Translations under genes and position numbers: made by a program | Shown here: positions 22,827 to 32,137 of the stretch, piece after piece | Position numbering within the stretch: position 1 is the stretch's first letter | How the letters are laid out: the number at the start of each line of letters is the position of its first letter | Assembly (NCBI RefSeq): GCF_963576675.1 | Contig: NC_088916.1 | Span: forward strand, 18,514,501 to 18,578,500 | DNA length: 64,000 nt | Source: Euphorbia lathyris | Taxonomy: Eukaryota; Streptophyta; Magnoliopsida; Malpighiales; Euphorbiaceae | Direction: 5' to 3' | Notes under the pieces: generated by a model | Databases searched by the model: none | Told to the model about the DNA's origin: nothing | Seen by the model: only the letters and a program-made list of their open reading frames with translations

Positions 22827-23572
22827 TCACTATCTTCTTCGTACTCGTCAATGTTTGGTGAAGATGTCGCTGGTACACCTGACTGTATTGCAAGGTATAT
22901 CTCTTTCTCCTCTGCAATATTCGTCTCATATTCCACAGGAAAAATGTTCCATGGAGCATTTCCTCTATTTCTTGGCCAAGCTCGTCCTGGCAGGTAATCG
23001 TTCTTTGAAGCGCTGATACTCTGTAGTACTCGAACCTCTAATTTATAGCGATCCCAATTTTTCACGATCGAGTAAGGATAAGTTCGATGAAGCTCATGAG
23101 AAATTTCAGACTCTGTCCATCTTAAAAAGATGATGGAGTTGAATTTTTTTTTAGGGATAATTCCCCTCTGATTATCACGCAGTAGTCTGGCGAACATAGC
23201 TTTCCAGTCATCAATAGGCATAAACCACTTCAGAAATGTTTGAATATGACTAGGAATATTTCCTTCATTCAAAGTGTTCAACCATTCCTCTAGAGCAAAT
23301 TCAAAAGGCATGTAATACATATAACATAAGAACCATAGCATGTGTAGTGAGTATATTGGAAACTCACCAGCAGACGGAAGCTTGAAGCAAAACATAAATG
23401 GAGTTTCAGGATGGAACATTGTTGGACTCACAAATGTCTCTCCATATACACGGATTGCGTAGTATTGGTAATCAAGCATCTTCGTCGTGCAATCAGACTT
23501 ATTCAAAGTTGATACTATGCTTTTCTCGGGAGGAAAATTAGGGAACTCATTGGTAAAATCAGATGAAGCCAT
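22823..23572 (-). CDS. Unrecognised 249-residue protein carried by the Mutator-like element
   Basis: A single uninterrupted frame from ATG (MASSDFTNEFPNFPPEKSIV) to a TAA preceded by an acidic tail (NIDEYEEDSD). The middle is aromatic-rich (LHMLWFLCYMYYMPFEFALEEW), with a Trp-rich segment FLKWFMPIDDWKAMF and a basic RYKLEVRVLQSISASKNDY stretch. I recognise no domain, no signal peptide and no transposase motif. It lies between the mobile-domain gene and the transposase gene, in the same direction as the transposase. An intact frame in an otherwise damaged element suggests either recent insertion or real function. It could be an accessory protein of this Mutator lineage; that is inference. Confidence 0.65.
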   Translation of the reverse strand: MASSDFTNEFPNFPPEKSIVSTLNKSDCTTKMLDYQYYAIRVYGETFVSPTMFHPETPFMFCFKLPSAGEFPIYSLHMLWFLCYMYYMPFEFALEEWLNTLNEGNIPSHIQTFLKWFMPIDDWKAMFARLLRDNQRGIIPKKKFNSIIFLRWTESEISHELHRTYPYSIVKNWDRYKLEVRVLQSISASKNDYLPGRAWPRNRGNAPWNIFPVEYETNIAEEKEIYLAIQSGVPATSSPNIDEYEEDSD

Positions 23573-23718
23573 TTATGTTTGAGAGTTTTCGTTGAAATGA
23601 ATTTAAAGAGTAAATGTGGATAACTGAAGTAGAAAGATTGTTTAATTTTATAGATGGAGAATATAGCCGTTGGAATATAGCTGTTGGAATACCACATGTT
23701 CGAATATATTAATCAAAA

Positions 23719-24000
23719 TTGATCAGAATTGATCAGAATTCACCTGTAACATTACAGAACCATACAGAATTCACCTGTAACATTATAGAACCATACAGAA
23801 TTCATCAGAATTCACCTGTAACATTACAGAACCATACAGAATTCACCTGTAACATTATAGAACCATACAGAATTCATCAGAATTCACCTGTAACATTACA
23901 GAACCATACATAATTCATCAGAATTCACCTGTAACATTACAGAACCACACATAATTAATCAGAATTCAACCTATAACATTACAGAACCACACACAATATC
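23719..24000. repeat. Minisatellite, 31/41-bp higher-order units
   Basis: Seven copies of a CACCTGTAACATTACAGAACC core, the last one diverged (CTATAACATT). Spacing is 31, 41, 31, 41, 42 and 42 bp, the longer ones containing an extra CAGAATTCAT. It lies between the start of the unrecognised gene and the end of the OTU exon. Confidence 0.92.
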
Positions 24001-24005
24001 AAATA

Positions 24006-27000
24006 CTAATATCCCCTAAGTTGGGCCAATCTGGTCCACTGTGTCACCCTATCCTGATAGAAGCGCTCCCATCCTACAACGCTTTGGCCTCGGTGCACAA
24101 ACCACCAGTGTACTATAGGGGGCACCGGAAAGTTAGGCGATAAATTTAAACGTATGTAGTGCTGGCAGTGATTCCCTAAATGAGCTATACAAATCTCACG
24201 TGATGGTCTTGTAGAAGTGGATGCGGCATACAATGGTAAGATAGTACCACACAATGCTAATGTGTCCCCACCTGAGAAGCCAAATAACATGATAGCAGAA
24301 TTGTACATTGTAGCAACCGGCCACAAGTCATCCCAAACGATCATCCAATAATCTGGCGTACAACCTGCACCGTCCCAACTTACTCTACGAAGAGCTGCAT
24401 CAACAGTATCAACAAACACTCTTTGATACAGACAACGGTTAGCAATTACTTCATTTCGAATGTGATGCCTAACTGTCTGCCATGCTTCTTCGTCACCAAA
24501 AATGTAAGTTGCTACCGTACGAAAACCACAATTTCCATCACCTACAACGTCGTAGTATGATTCGACGTATGGTTTAATTATGCCAACTATTTTATCGGAA
24601 TGTACGAATTCAGAACCATAATACGTTTTTCCATCTGCATTCATGTATATTGGTGTAAAACAACTCTATATTGCAAAACAGTTATAAAAAAAAGTTAGGT
24701 TTATCAGATAAACATTACCTGATGAGGCAGCATTATGTACCGAGGATGACGAGCTAATTCTGCCACTTCTACCACGACTCCTAGATGAACTAGTAGAACG
24801 AGCCCATCCACGACGAGTTTCATTGTATTCCCAAGAACTCGGCATACGTTTTGTGGATTTGCTCACCTTAGGTCATCCCCGCACGTTAATTTTGACATCG
24901 GGTTCGGTGTACTGAGCTTGATCAGGGTGTAGTTGATCATGGATAAACATTGAAATATTACGCATTACGGATGGGTTGGCTTTAGAGACTTGGTCCACTA
25001 AGGACTTAAAATATCGCTGCTCCTCGTTCAAATCATTACGCCCGTCATTTTCATCAGTGTCACCATGATTGATTAAAAGTGTTCTCCAAAACACGTGAAC
25101 ACTCTCAGAACTGATCATTTGTTCCAGATCACAAGCTCGTTTCAGCTCACATGCACATGGTATCTGATGCAATGTTCTCAATACACAACCGCAACGCACG
25201 TACACTTCATGGCTCAACCCTCTCATACGCTCTAACTCTTGATTCAACAACTGCAGACAATAATGAGAGACTTTGAATACAAGTTGGCTTAATGGGCGTC
25301 CGGCGAAAGTGACTGCTTGACGAAGCCGGGACTGTTCAAGCATGTACCTGATACAAAGACAAAATTATTATTAGTTAGTGAAATGATACAACCATAAATG
25401 CAAATTCCAAAATCGCAGTAGAAGAAATTGGAAATACCTTATATTGGTTGCTTGTGATTCAATCTGCTTGTGAACCTTCTGCCATACCGTGTCAAGGGAC
25501 CCAGTTGCCGTATTGAGCCATTGCTTTAGACTAGCATGTTCGCTCTCCACTCGACAAGTAGTTGTGTTGCCAAAATGTAGGAACTCCTTTTTCCAAGCAA
25601 CAACAAACTTCTCCTTATGCACCAACCACGTCTCCTCAACATATGAGATAACTCCTTTGAACCTGCTCATCTTTTCCTTCATCATCATAAGATTGGTCTC
25701 GTACTCCTCAATGGTTAATGATTCTAATATTGTTCTCCATTTTCCATTCTTGAATTTAGAGGCAAGGCCTTTATCTCCAATGATTCTATACACACGATCT
25801 TCCACATCCTTATTTATATGCCAAGTGCATAGCAAGTGCGCTGCTTGTGGAAAAACTTCTTGTATCGGCTTAAATAACCCAAGCTCCCTGTCACTAACAA
25901 CAACGGTCGGGTTCAGATCATCCCCAAGCAAAATCTTCAGCCTTTGCAAAATCCAACGGTAGCTCCCTTCAGTCTCGTCTTTAACAATAGCATACGCTAT
26001 CTTGAAGTTATTATTGCATGGCGTCATCCCAATAATCTCAACAAACGACATTTTGTACTTGTTTGTTTTGTACGTTGAATCAATGCCGATGTACCAGTGG
26101 TAAGTCCTGAACATATCAACTGACTCTGGATGTGCCATGAACACATGCGTTATCACACCTGAATCAGCCTGTGTGTAATTGACATATTTGTTCTCCACAG
26201 CAATATGGTAGAATTGACTAGCCAGGTCTCTACCTTCAAACGCGTCCCTCCTCATTTTGTCCCTGTAATTATATATGTGTTTAATTACTGAGTTGTCCTC
26301 TGGGTGTTTTTCTTTAACTGATGCTAAAATAGCACAAGGCTTTGCTTGAGCTGAAGTCATATCACGCACAATTTGTTTAGATGCGATACTGAGTCCGCTC
26401 ATTTGCCGACTTCCCTCTGGATACATACGCATTGTATGGTTATGCATTCCAGTTAACCCAGCCTTAGCCTTTATCCCCCATCCCGAAAGGTCTGCATGTT
26501 GATAGGCTTTAATCTGAAATTTGCAGCGGCACGCTTTAGTTTTACTTTTCCTAATTGCAGGATCTTCATCATTTTTCACAACACCTCTATATCGTTCACC
26601 CCGTGAACAGCGCAACAACTTCTGTTTTTCCCCATTTTTATGCGAAGATATTACAATCTCAAACCCATTCTGAATAGCTATCTTTTTTGCCCAATCAATA
26701 GCATCCTGACCGGAGGGGAAAACGGTATCCGTTATGAAACGCGAACTATAATCAATGTTATCGGGGTTCCAATCTTCTATCGGTACCTGAATATACGAAA
26801 AATTGACATTAAAATTACAAAAAAATACTTCGGGGCTATTTCTCCCGTTCGAAATTAATTCGGGGCAATTTCTGCCCATTTTGGCCTGAACGGGCAGCGC
26901 GTACTGCCCGTTCCAATGGAACGGGTAGTTCATCCGTTCGGCCTAAGGAACGGGTGGTAATCGCAACCCGCCCAGGTCAAAACCAAAATAATAAAAAAAA

Positions 27001-27080
27001 AAAAACCTAAATAACGTTTTTAATAACCGTAATCTTACCTCGTGTTCGAACTCATTGTCTTCGGGAATGCTTTGATCCAT
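24006..27080 (-). CDS. FAR1/MULE transposase fused to OTU protease domain, with one in-frame stop
   Basis: Model on minus: exons 27080-27039, 26786-25438, 25347-24719 and 24634-24006. The sum is 2649 nt = 882 codons plus stop, with consistent phases. The first exon starts MDQSIPEDNEFEHE. Residues about 35-135 are a FAR1-like DNA-binding region (C100/C102, H129/H131). Residues about 240-430 are a MULE transposase with WYIGIDSTYKTNKY (D250), VVVSDRE (D313) and CRVESEHASL (candidate E429). A degenerate SWIM-like CGCVLRTLHQIPCACEL follows. Exon 4 is an OTU-like cysteine protease: GDGNCGFRTVA with the catalytic Cys, and a late HWWFVHRGQ with a His. A TGA at 24873-24875 (codon 622) precedes the Ser/Arg linker and OTU part. 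Without readthrough, only the transposase part would be made. The gene starts just inside the right TIR. Confidence 0.9.
26884..26985. repeat. GC-rich hairpin cluster in intron 1 of the transposase gene
   Basis: Three small palindromes: AACGGGCAG..CTGCCCGTT (9-bp arms), CGTTCCA.TGGAACG (7-bp arms) and CCGTTC..GAACGG around CCTAAG. The cluster ends with ACCCGCCCAGGTCAAAA. That final word and the CCTAAGG centre also occur in the island at 20097-20455. Confidence 0.8.
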
Positions 27081-27149
27081 TTTTGTCAAATTCGGGATTT
27101 GTGCTCGGGAGAGAAAAATAGAGAGAGTTTTGAAGGTTTTGGGGAAAAA

Positions 27150-27216
27150 AATGACAAGGGTAAAATGGTCAAAAAAGTGCGGTGAACCGGAATTTAGGGG
27201 CGGTATTTAGCAATAC
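27150..27216 (-). repeat. Right TIR of the Mutator-like element
   Basis: Inverted counterpart of 19817-19885. It is followed by CCTTAAAAAA, the target duplication. Confidence 0.85.
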
Positions 27217-27411
27217 CCTTAAAAAATGAAGCAATAAGCTAATTGAAAAAACTCCAAAAATGAACTTTTTCAAAATTAGTTTTTTGGACTCAATAAGCTC
27301 TTTCAAACATTTCTTCACCAAAAACCACTATTAAAGGTTTAACTAGTCAAACCCTATAAAGTGGCTCAAACCTCTAATTTTAGCCCAAAAACTCTTTAAC
27401 AAAGAGGGTCC
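27217..27411. mobile_element. MITE, right half after the Mutator insertion
   Basis: It continues the element started at 19680 and matches 46193-46389 in unit 2 without interruption. Confidence 0.55.
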
Positions 27412-27795
27412 AGGTCCTGTTTGGTAATTAGCTATTAGCTGTTAGTTGATTACCTTTTTTTGTTATCGATTTGACTAGTTGATTGTGTAAACTTGTTTGG
27501 TAAAAGCTAGCTGATTACTAATAGTTGTTTTCATATTCTTTCAAAAAAAATGATAAATAAATACATGGTAAAACATTTATTTGAGGTTAAATGATAGCAA
27601 TTAGGGGTAAAAATATTATTCAAAAGAGATGTAATAAAAAACTAATTGAAAAATCTTACGAAACCAGTTTTTTCAAAATTAGTTTTTAAAACTTAATAAC
27701 CACTTTCAAACATCTCTTCACCAAACACTATTGTTAGAAGTTTGAATAGTCAAAACCTTTAAAATAGTTAAAAAAAAACTTTTTATCACACGACA
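27412..27795. mobile_element. hAT-like MITE (unit 1/2 junction)
   Basis: It begins CAGGTCCTGTTTGGTAATTA and ends near CACGACACCTTA. The inside resembles the 19680/27217 element (GGTTAAATGATAGCAATTAG, CTTTCAAACATCTCTTCACC). The corresponding copy in unit 2 is 46390-46798. Exact termini and target duplication are not certain. Confidence 0.55.
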
Positions 27796-28450
27796 CCTTA
27801 GGATTCTAAGTGATTGGTTTGTTTTTTATCTTTTAATTTTAAACATTAATATGAATATAAACGGGTCTAAATTTTTTAGTATAATCTCTAACATTGTTGT
27901 CATTCATATAACTTTGTTCTTTTTGCTTTTTAATTAGACTAACTTAATTTAAAATTTTGAGATTTTAAATGATTGTACAAATTTTATTTGGATTGAATGC
28001 TTTGAAGCCTTTATTTTAAATATTTATGATTTGTAAAAAAATACCTTACATTAATTTTGGTTACAAAAACGTAACATTTTTTTTAAAAGACATTACATTT
28101 TTTTTTAAATTCATAATTTTGGATTATGTCAAACTAGTAAACTTAGTATTTTTAATATATTTTAAGGATTAGAATTTACAAATTAGAAGTCTAAAATATA
28201 TTTTCTAAAGTTTACTATTTATGAATTGGAGTCTAGATTTTTTAAATTATAGTGTAAAATCATAATATATAGAGAATAATGACATATTAAAAATTAAGTT
28301 TGGTGATATGACTTAGTTGTAATTTTCTACTATATTATGATATTCATGTAATTGACCCATTTTTTTATGCCTATTTAGAATATATTTAAATTAAATTGTA
28401 ACCCAAAAAAGAATATATTTAAATTAAATGCATTAATATTTTTTATTTAG
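27796..28450. other. AT-rich upstream region of serpin copy 2
   Basis: No gene. It contains poly-T and poly-A tracts with partial inverted symmetry (ACATTACATTTTTTTT-type words) and shares most of its sequence with 46799-47345. The copies differ by indels of several hundred bp around 28100-28350 and a TTTAAA expansion in unit 3. Confidence 0.5.
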
Positions 28451-28454
28451 GAAT

Positions 28455-28648
28455 ATTAGTGGTTACTTACTATAAATGCATATACATTCCTGATGATGAG
28501 TTGACTACGATTCAATTAGTGGTTACTTGACTATAAATATTCCTGATGATGAGAATTCACTACTTATTTGACGATTGAATTCATTAAGTTTTTCTCAAAA
28601 TCATTTATCGATTGATTATCTTCTTCTTCTTCTTCTTCATCGATTGCT
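28455..28648 (+). promoter_or_regulatory. Serpin copy 2 proximal promoter and 5' UTR with duplicated TATA module
   Basis: A segment of about 60 bp is present twice (28456-28501 and 28515-28553). Each copy has TTAGTGGTTACTT, a TATA-like ACTATAAAT and CCTGATGATGAG. The second TATA is about 118 bp upstream of the ATG. A CTTCTTCTTCTTC tract (28620-28637) lies in the presumed 5' UTR, and the ATG at 28649 follows CGATTGCT. The same arrangement precedes copy 3. Confidence 0.7.
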
Positions 28649-29448
28649 ATGGATTTTGGGACACAAATTGCTACGGATTCCATTCTCAAAGAAATCAACA
28701 ATGGCAGCAAAAATAATCCGGTATTATCTCCTTTATCTTTTCATATGGCTTTGAATATGTTGGCTTCCGGTTCAACCCGTCGGACTTTATATCAGTTGCT
28801 ACACTTTCTTCAATCTGATTCTACTACTCATCTCCATGCTCTGTCTTCCTTTTTTATGGAATTTTCCACCGCCGGTACTCATCCTCTTCCGTCTCCTAAT
28901 TGTTCCTTACATGAAAACCCTAGCACCCGCACTGGGGGATCTTCCCCGCCCTATCAAAATCCAAGTAGCTCCAGGGGACCTTTCAGCCCTTGGCTACATT
29001 TTCCATTACATCCCAACAGCCTCGGCGGACCTTCCATCCCCGGGGTACCTTTTCTGTCATATCCAAATCCAAACGTCCCCGGGGGACGTGTAATCGCTGC
29101 GGTACCTATTTCGTCATTTCCAAATCCAAGCAGCCGCGGGGAATCTTCTTCTTCCTCTTACTAAAATCCAAGCAGTGGCTACGACGGACCGATCATCTCT
29201 TTGGTTAATGGCATTTGGGTGGGTCACAATTTCTCTATAAAGCATCGTTTCGAACAGTTGGCTCAACATGTTTACAAAGCCAAAGCTGAATCTGTTGGTT
29301 CTCCCCAGGTATGTATAAACAATATTCAAATTCCATATGATATTAAGAAAATATATTATAAAGATCAAATTTAGCCCTAATGGAAAGTGCTTACATACTA
29401 TGTTATATAAATGTCACATTGTTTCAATTTGTTTATTTGTAACTATAT

Positions 29449-29638
29449 AAGATAAGGTGCAAACATGCTCCTAAAATTTAGGGCCGGGAACAATTTTACT
29501 CATAACTTTTAAAATGGTGCAATTTTATTAAAATTTCTTTTGGCTGCCAACATTAGTGGTAAAATTGCACCATTTTAGATGTTAGAAATAAAATTGCTCT
29601 TGAATGTAAACGTTATGAGCATTTTTACACTTTATCCC
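29449..29638. mobile_element. 190-bp MITE in the serpin copy 2 intron
   Basis: The ends are imperfectly inverted (AAGATAAGGTGCAAACATGC against GGGATAAAGTGTAAAAATGC). TAACTATAT flanks it on both sides (29440-29448 and 29639-29647). Inside, an AAAATGGTGCAATTTTA segment is mirrored. Copy 3 has it at 48355-48544. Confidence 0.85.
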
Positions 29639-29772
29639 TAACTATATTAATAATACAGTAATTAGACAGTTTTACAAAAAAAAAAAAAAATTGTGATTAA
29701 CTTAGGCTTAGTTATTTTAAAAGGTTTTGCTGTAATTGTATCTGAAAGTGATTATTAAATAATAGTAAAACC

Positions 29773-30030
29773 TGGCTAGTTAATGAGTATCATTGGGAGG
29801 TCAAAATTGTGCACATTCTCCGAGAAGGAAACCAAGGTGCGGATTGGATGACAAACTACGCAGGACATCTGTCTTTGGGTATTCACGAGTGTGATACGCC
29901 TCCTGCAGACATCCAAGAATTTCTGTTTTCAGATTTATGTGGAATAGGCCATCCTCGGATCCGTTCTTAGCTTTTCGTTTTCGTTTTCTGGTTTCGGGCC
30001 TAATTCCCTCCATTCTACAAAAAAAATAAA
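29773..30030 (+). mobile_element. 5'-truncated LINE tail in the serpin copy 2 intron
   Basis: A 258-bp insertion that encodes the end of a LINE RNase H (VHILREGNQGADWMTNYAG ... CDTPPADIQEF, stop), followed by a short 3' UTR and an A-rich tail. It is flanked by a perfect 16-bp target duplication AAATAATAGTAAAACC (29757-29772 and 30031-30046). It is on the same strand as the serpin, in the intron, and unrelated in detail to the LINE at 7396-12985. Confidence 0.92.
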
Positions 30031-31104
30031 AAATAATAGTAAAACCAATGTTTTTAAATCTGCATTTGTATATTTCTATTATCATATTGATATTATGGCA
30101 TGAACTTATATATTTCTCAATTAGGGTATTAAATTGGGTTTTTGTGTGTTATGTAATTAAAATATATTTTATGATATATAATATTGATAATAGTGTCGAA
30201 CATGTCATGTTATATTGCTGTTCCCCTAATTTGTTTAAATTTTCTTTTTCTTCTTACAATTCAGTAAGGTTGATAAAGGATTCACAAACTAAATATTGTT
30301 TTGGTTTCACAGAAGGAGAAAATCAGGGATAAAATCAATTCTTGGGCATTAGAAGTATCGAAAGGACACATCGATGAACTTGTTCGGGAAGATTTATTCA
30401 CTGAATTAGCAATACTTGTACATGTAAGTGCACTCTACTTTAAAGGAACATGGCTTCAAAAGTTTAATCCCTCAGATACTAGAGAGGAAGATTTTCATCT
30501 CCTTAATGGACAAACTGTTAGAGTTCCGTTTATGGAGAGCTCGAATAGTTACCACTTATATGGATCGTTTGACGGTTTTAAGCTACTCAAAATGCAATAC
30601 AAAAATGACCAATTAGGTGCAAAAAATTACGCCATGCATATGTTTTTTCCTGATAAGAATGATGGACTACGAGAACTGGTAGAGAAGTTCCACTCCGATC
30701 CAAGATTTTTACTGGAGAAACGCGAGCTTCGAGGAGTCAAACTTGATAAACTGCTGTTACCGAAATTGAAGTATGAATATGGATTGGATGCTTGTGCGAG
30801 CATGATGAAACTGGGATTGGATTTGCCTTTTGATAGTGAGAAAGCTGAGATTGATGAGATGGTTGAAACTTTAGGAGTACTTTATGTGTCGAACGGAGTT
30901 CAGAAATGTTCTATCGAAGTAAACGAGGAAGGCACAATTGCAACTGTTGTCAATGTATTTGAAATGAGTTATGGAATCACAGTGCCTTTTACGGAGCCGT
31001 CTCAACGAAGTTTTATAGCAAATCATCCGTTTTTGTTTATGATCAGAGAAGAGGCTTCCGGCACTGTTCTTTTTATTGGAGCTGTTCTCAATCCTCGTTT
31101 ATAG

Positions 31105-32137
31105 AATCACTGCTCTCAATATAGTAGAGGATGTTTTACTGTTGTTGAGAATGAATACAATTTTAAAGAGATTTCTCTCTATTTTATCATTATAATAAAT
31201 TGGATTGTTCCGAGAGTATTTTTGAATTTATCGATAGAGTTCTCGGAAATGAATTCTGAACCTCTCCAAGTATTATTTACTATTCCAAGGTTTAAACCTT
31301 AATGGCTGTGTCCCATGCTGAAATTTAAGCAACTGTATTTTGGGAATAAAGCATACTAAATGTGTGAAACAAAAGAAAAAGAGTTTTCTTTCACCTTCTG
31401 GTGTTCTAGGGAACTCATTGTATCTGTGAGCTTACTGATGTCCTTTCAAGTAGACCTTGCAATTTCGTATTCCGGTTGTGTTCGTATCGTGTCATTTTTG
31501 GATTTGTGTTAAAAAGAGTAAACTTAAATCCAATCCAAAAACTTTTGTGTCACAATCGTGTAAATCTGTTTGGTTACATGTGATTTTATTATGCATATAT
31601 TAATGATAACTTTTAAAAATATAAGAAGATATGATAATATTTTATATCCTTTATGTCTTAGATTAGTATGTTAATATTAACCATCAAAAAATCCACTAAT
31701 ATCATAATAGACGGCCATGTATTGTGTTTATAATAATTTAGGAGGTTCGAATCATATTTGCAAGTAATAACTATAATTTTATTATCTTTATTAATAAAGT
31801 GACATATAAAAACACAAGAGAATATAACAATAATTTTAGATATCCGTGTTATTTCGTGTCATTTTTTGATTAGCATATCAACCCTAACCTAACCCAAAAA
31901 TTTGCTTATCAGTTTCGTATCAACAAAAAATGACGCATTACTAACTAAGCTAAAATCAAACACAATTGCTTGTCGATTTCGTGTCGCGTGTAATTTTTCC
32001 ACCTCTACTTTCAAGGAATGATTGTACAAACAATTGTCAGACTAGACGAGACATGTCGAGAGTTAAAAAATGTGGCTTCTATTATGGTTTATTTATTCTG
32101 CATTCAACAACAAAATGGAAACCGCATCAAATGCAAT
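31105..32137. other. Serpin copy 2 3' UTR and downstream flank
   Basis: It matches the flanks of the other two serpin loci. It is broken at about 32137, where the sequence jumps into the 3'-truncated copia-A. About 970 bp present in unit 3 (about 50926-51895) are missing here. Confidence 0.7.

Larger units (their letters stand above)
19817..27216 (-). mobile_element. 7.4-kb Mutator-like element carrying three genes
   Basis: The terminal inverted repeats are about 65-70 bp (left 19817-19885, right 27150-27216) and share ATACCGCCC and CTAAATTCCGGTTCACCGC. CCTTAAAAAA flanks both ends (19807-19816 and 27217-27226), giving a 9-10-bp target duplication as expected for Mutator-like elements. Unit 2 shows the empty site at about 46190. 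Content: a plant-mobile-domain gene on plus, an unrecognised gene on minus, and a FAR1/MULE transposase-OTU gene on minus. Hairpin-rich islands sit in the first introns of the two outer genes. Confidence 0.93.
28649..31104 (+). pseudogene. Serpin, copy 2: two exons, nonsense codon in exon 1
   Basis: Model: exon 1 28649-29308 (220 codons) and exon 2 30313-31104 (263 codons plus stop), GT..AG, phase 0. Serpin signs: NNPVLSPLSFHMALNMLASG near the N-terminus, NGIWVGHNFSIKHRF, VSALYFKGTW, FHLLNGQTVRVPFM, the hinge EVNEEGTIATVVNVF and [11 protein letters not shown]. Serpins inhibit serine or cysteine proteases by loop insertion. Here the hinge has bulky residues (Val-Val-Asn) where inhibitors keep small ones, so inhibition is doubtful. 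The model is 483 residues against about 390 usual. The excess is a Pro/Ser/Gly-rich insertion at about residues 75-180. Codon 172 is TAA (29162-29164) where copy 3 has CAA. Exon 2 is undamaged. Expression would give a 171-residue fragment at most. Confidence 0.9.

Noticed and set aside
28836..29208. Alternative-frame open stretches over the serpin repeat insertion
   Set aside because: They follow from the low-complexity repeats. The annotated frame connects to serpin motifs on both sides and to the splice site.
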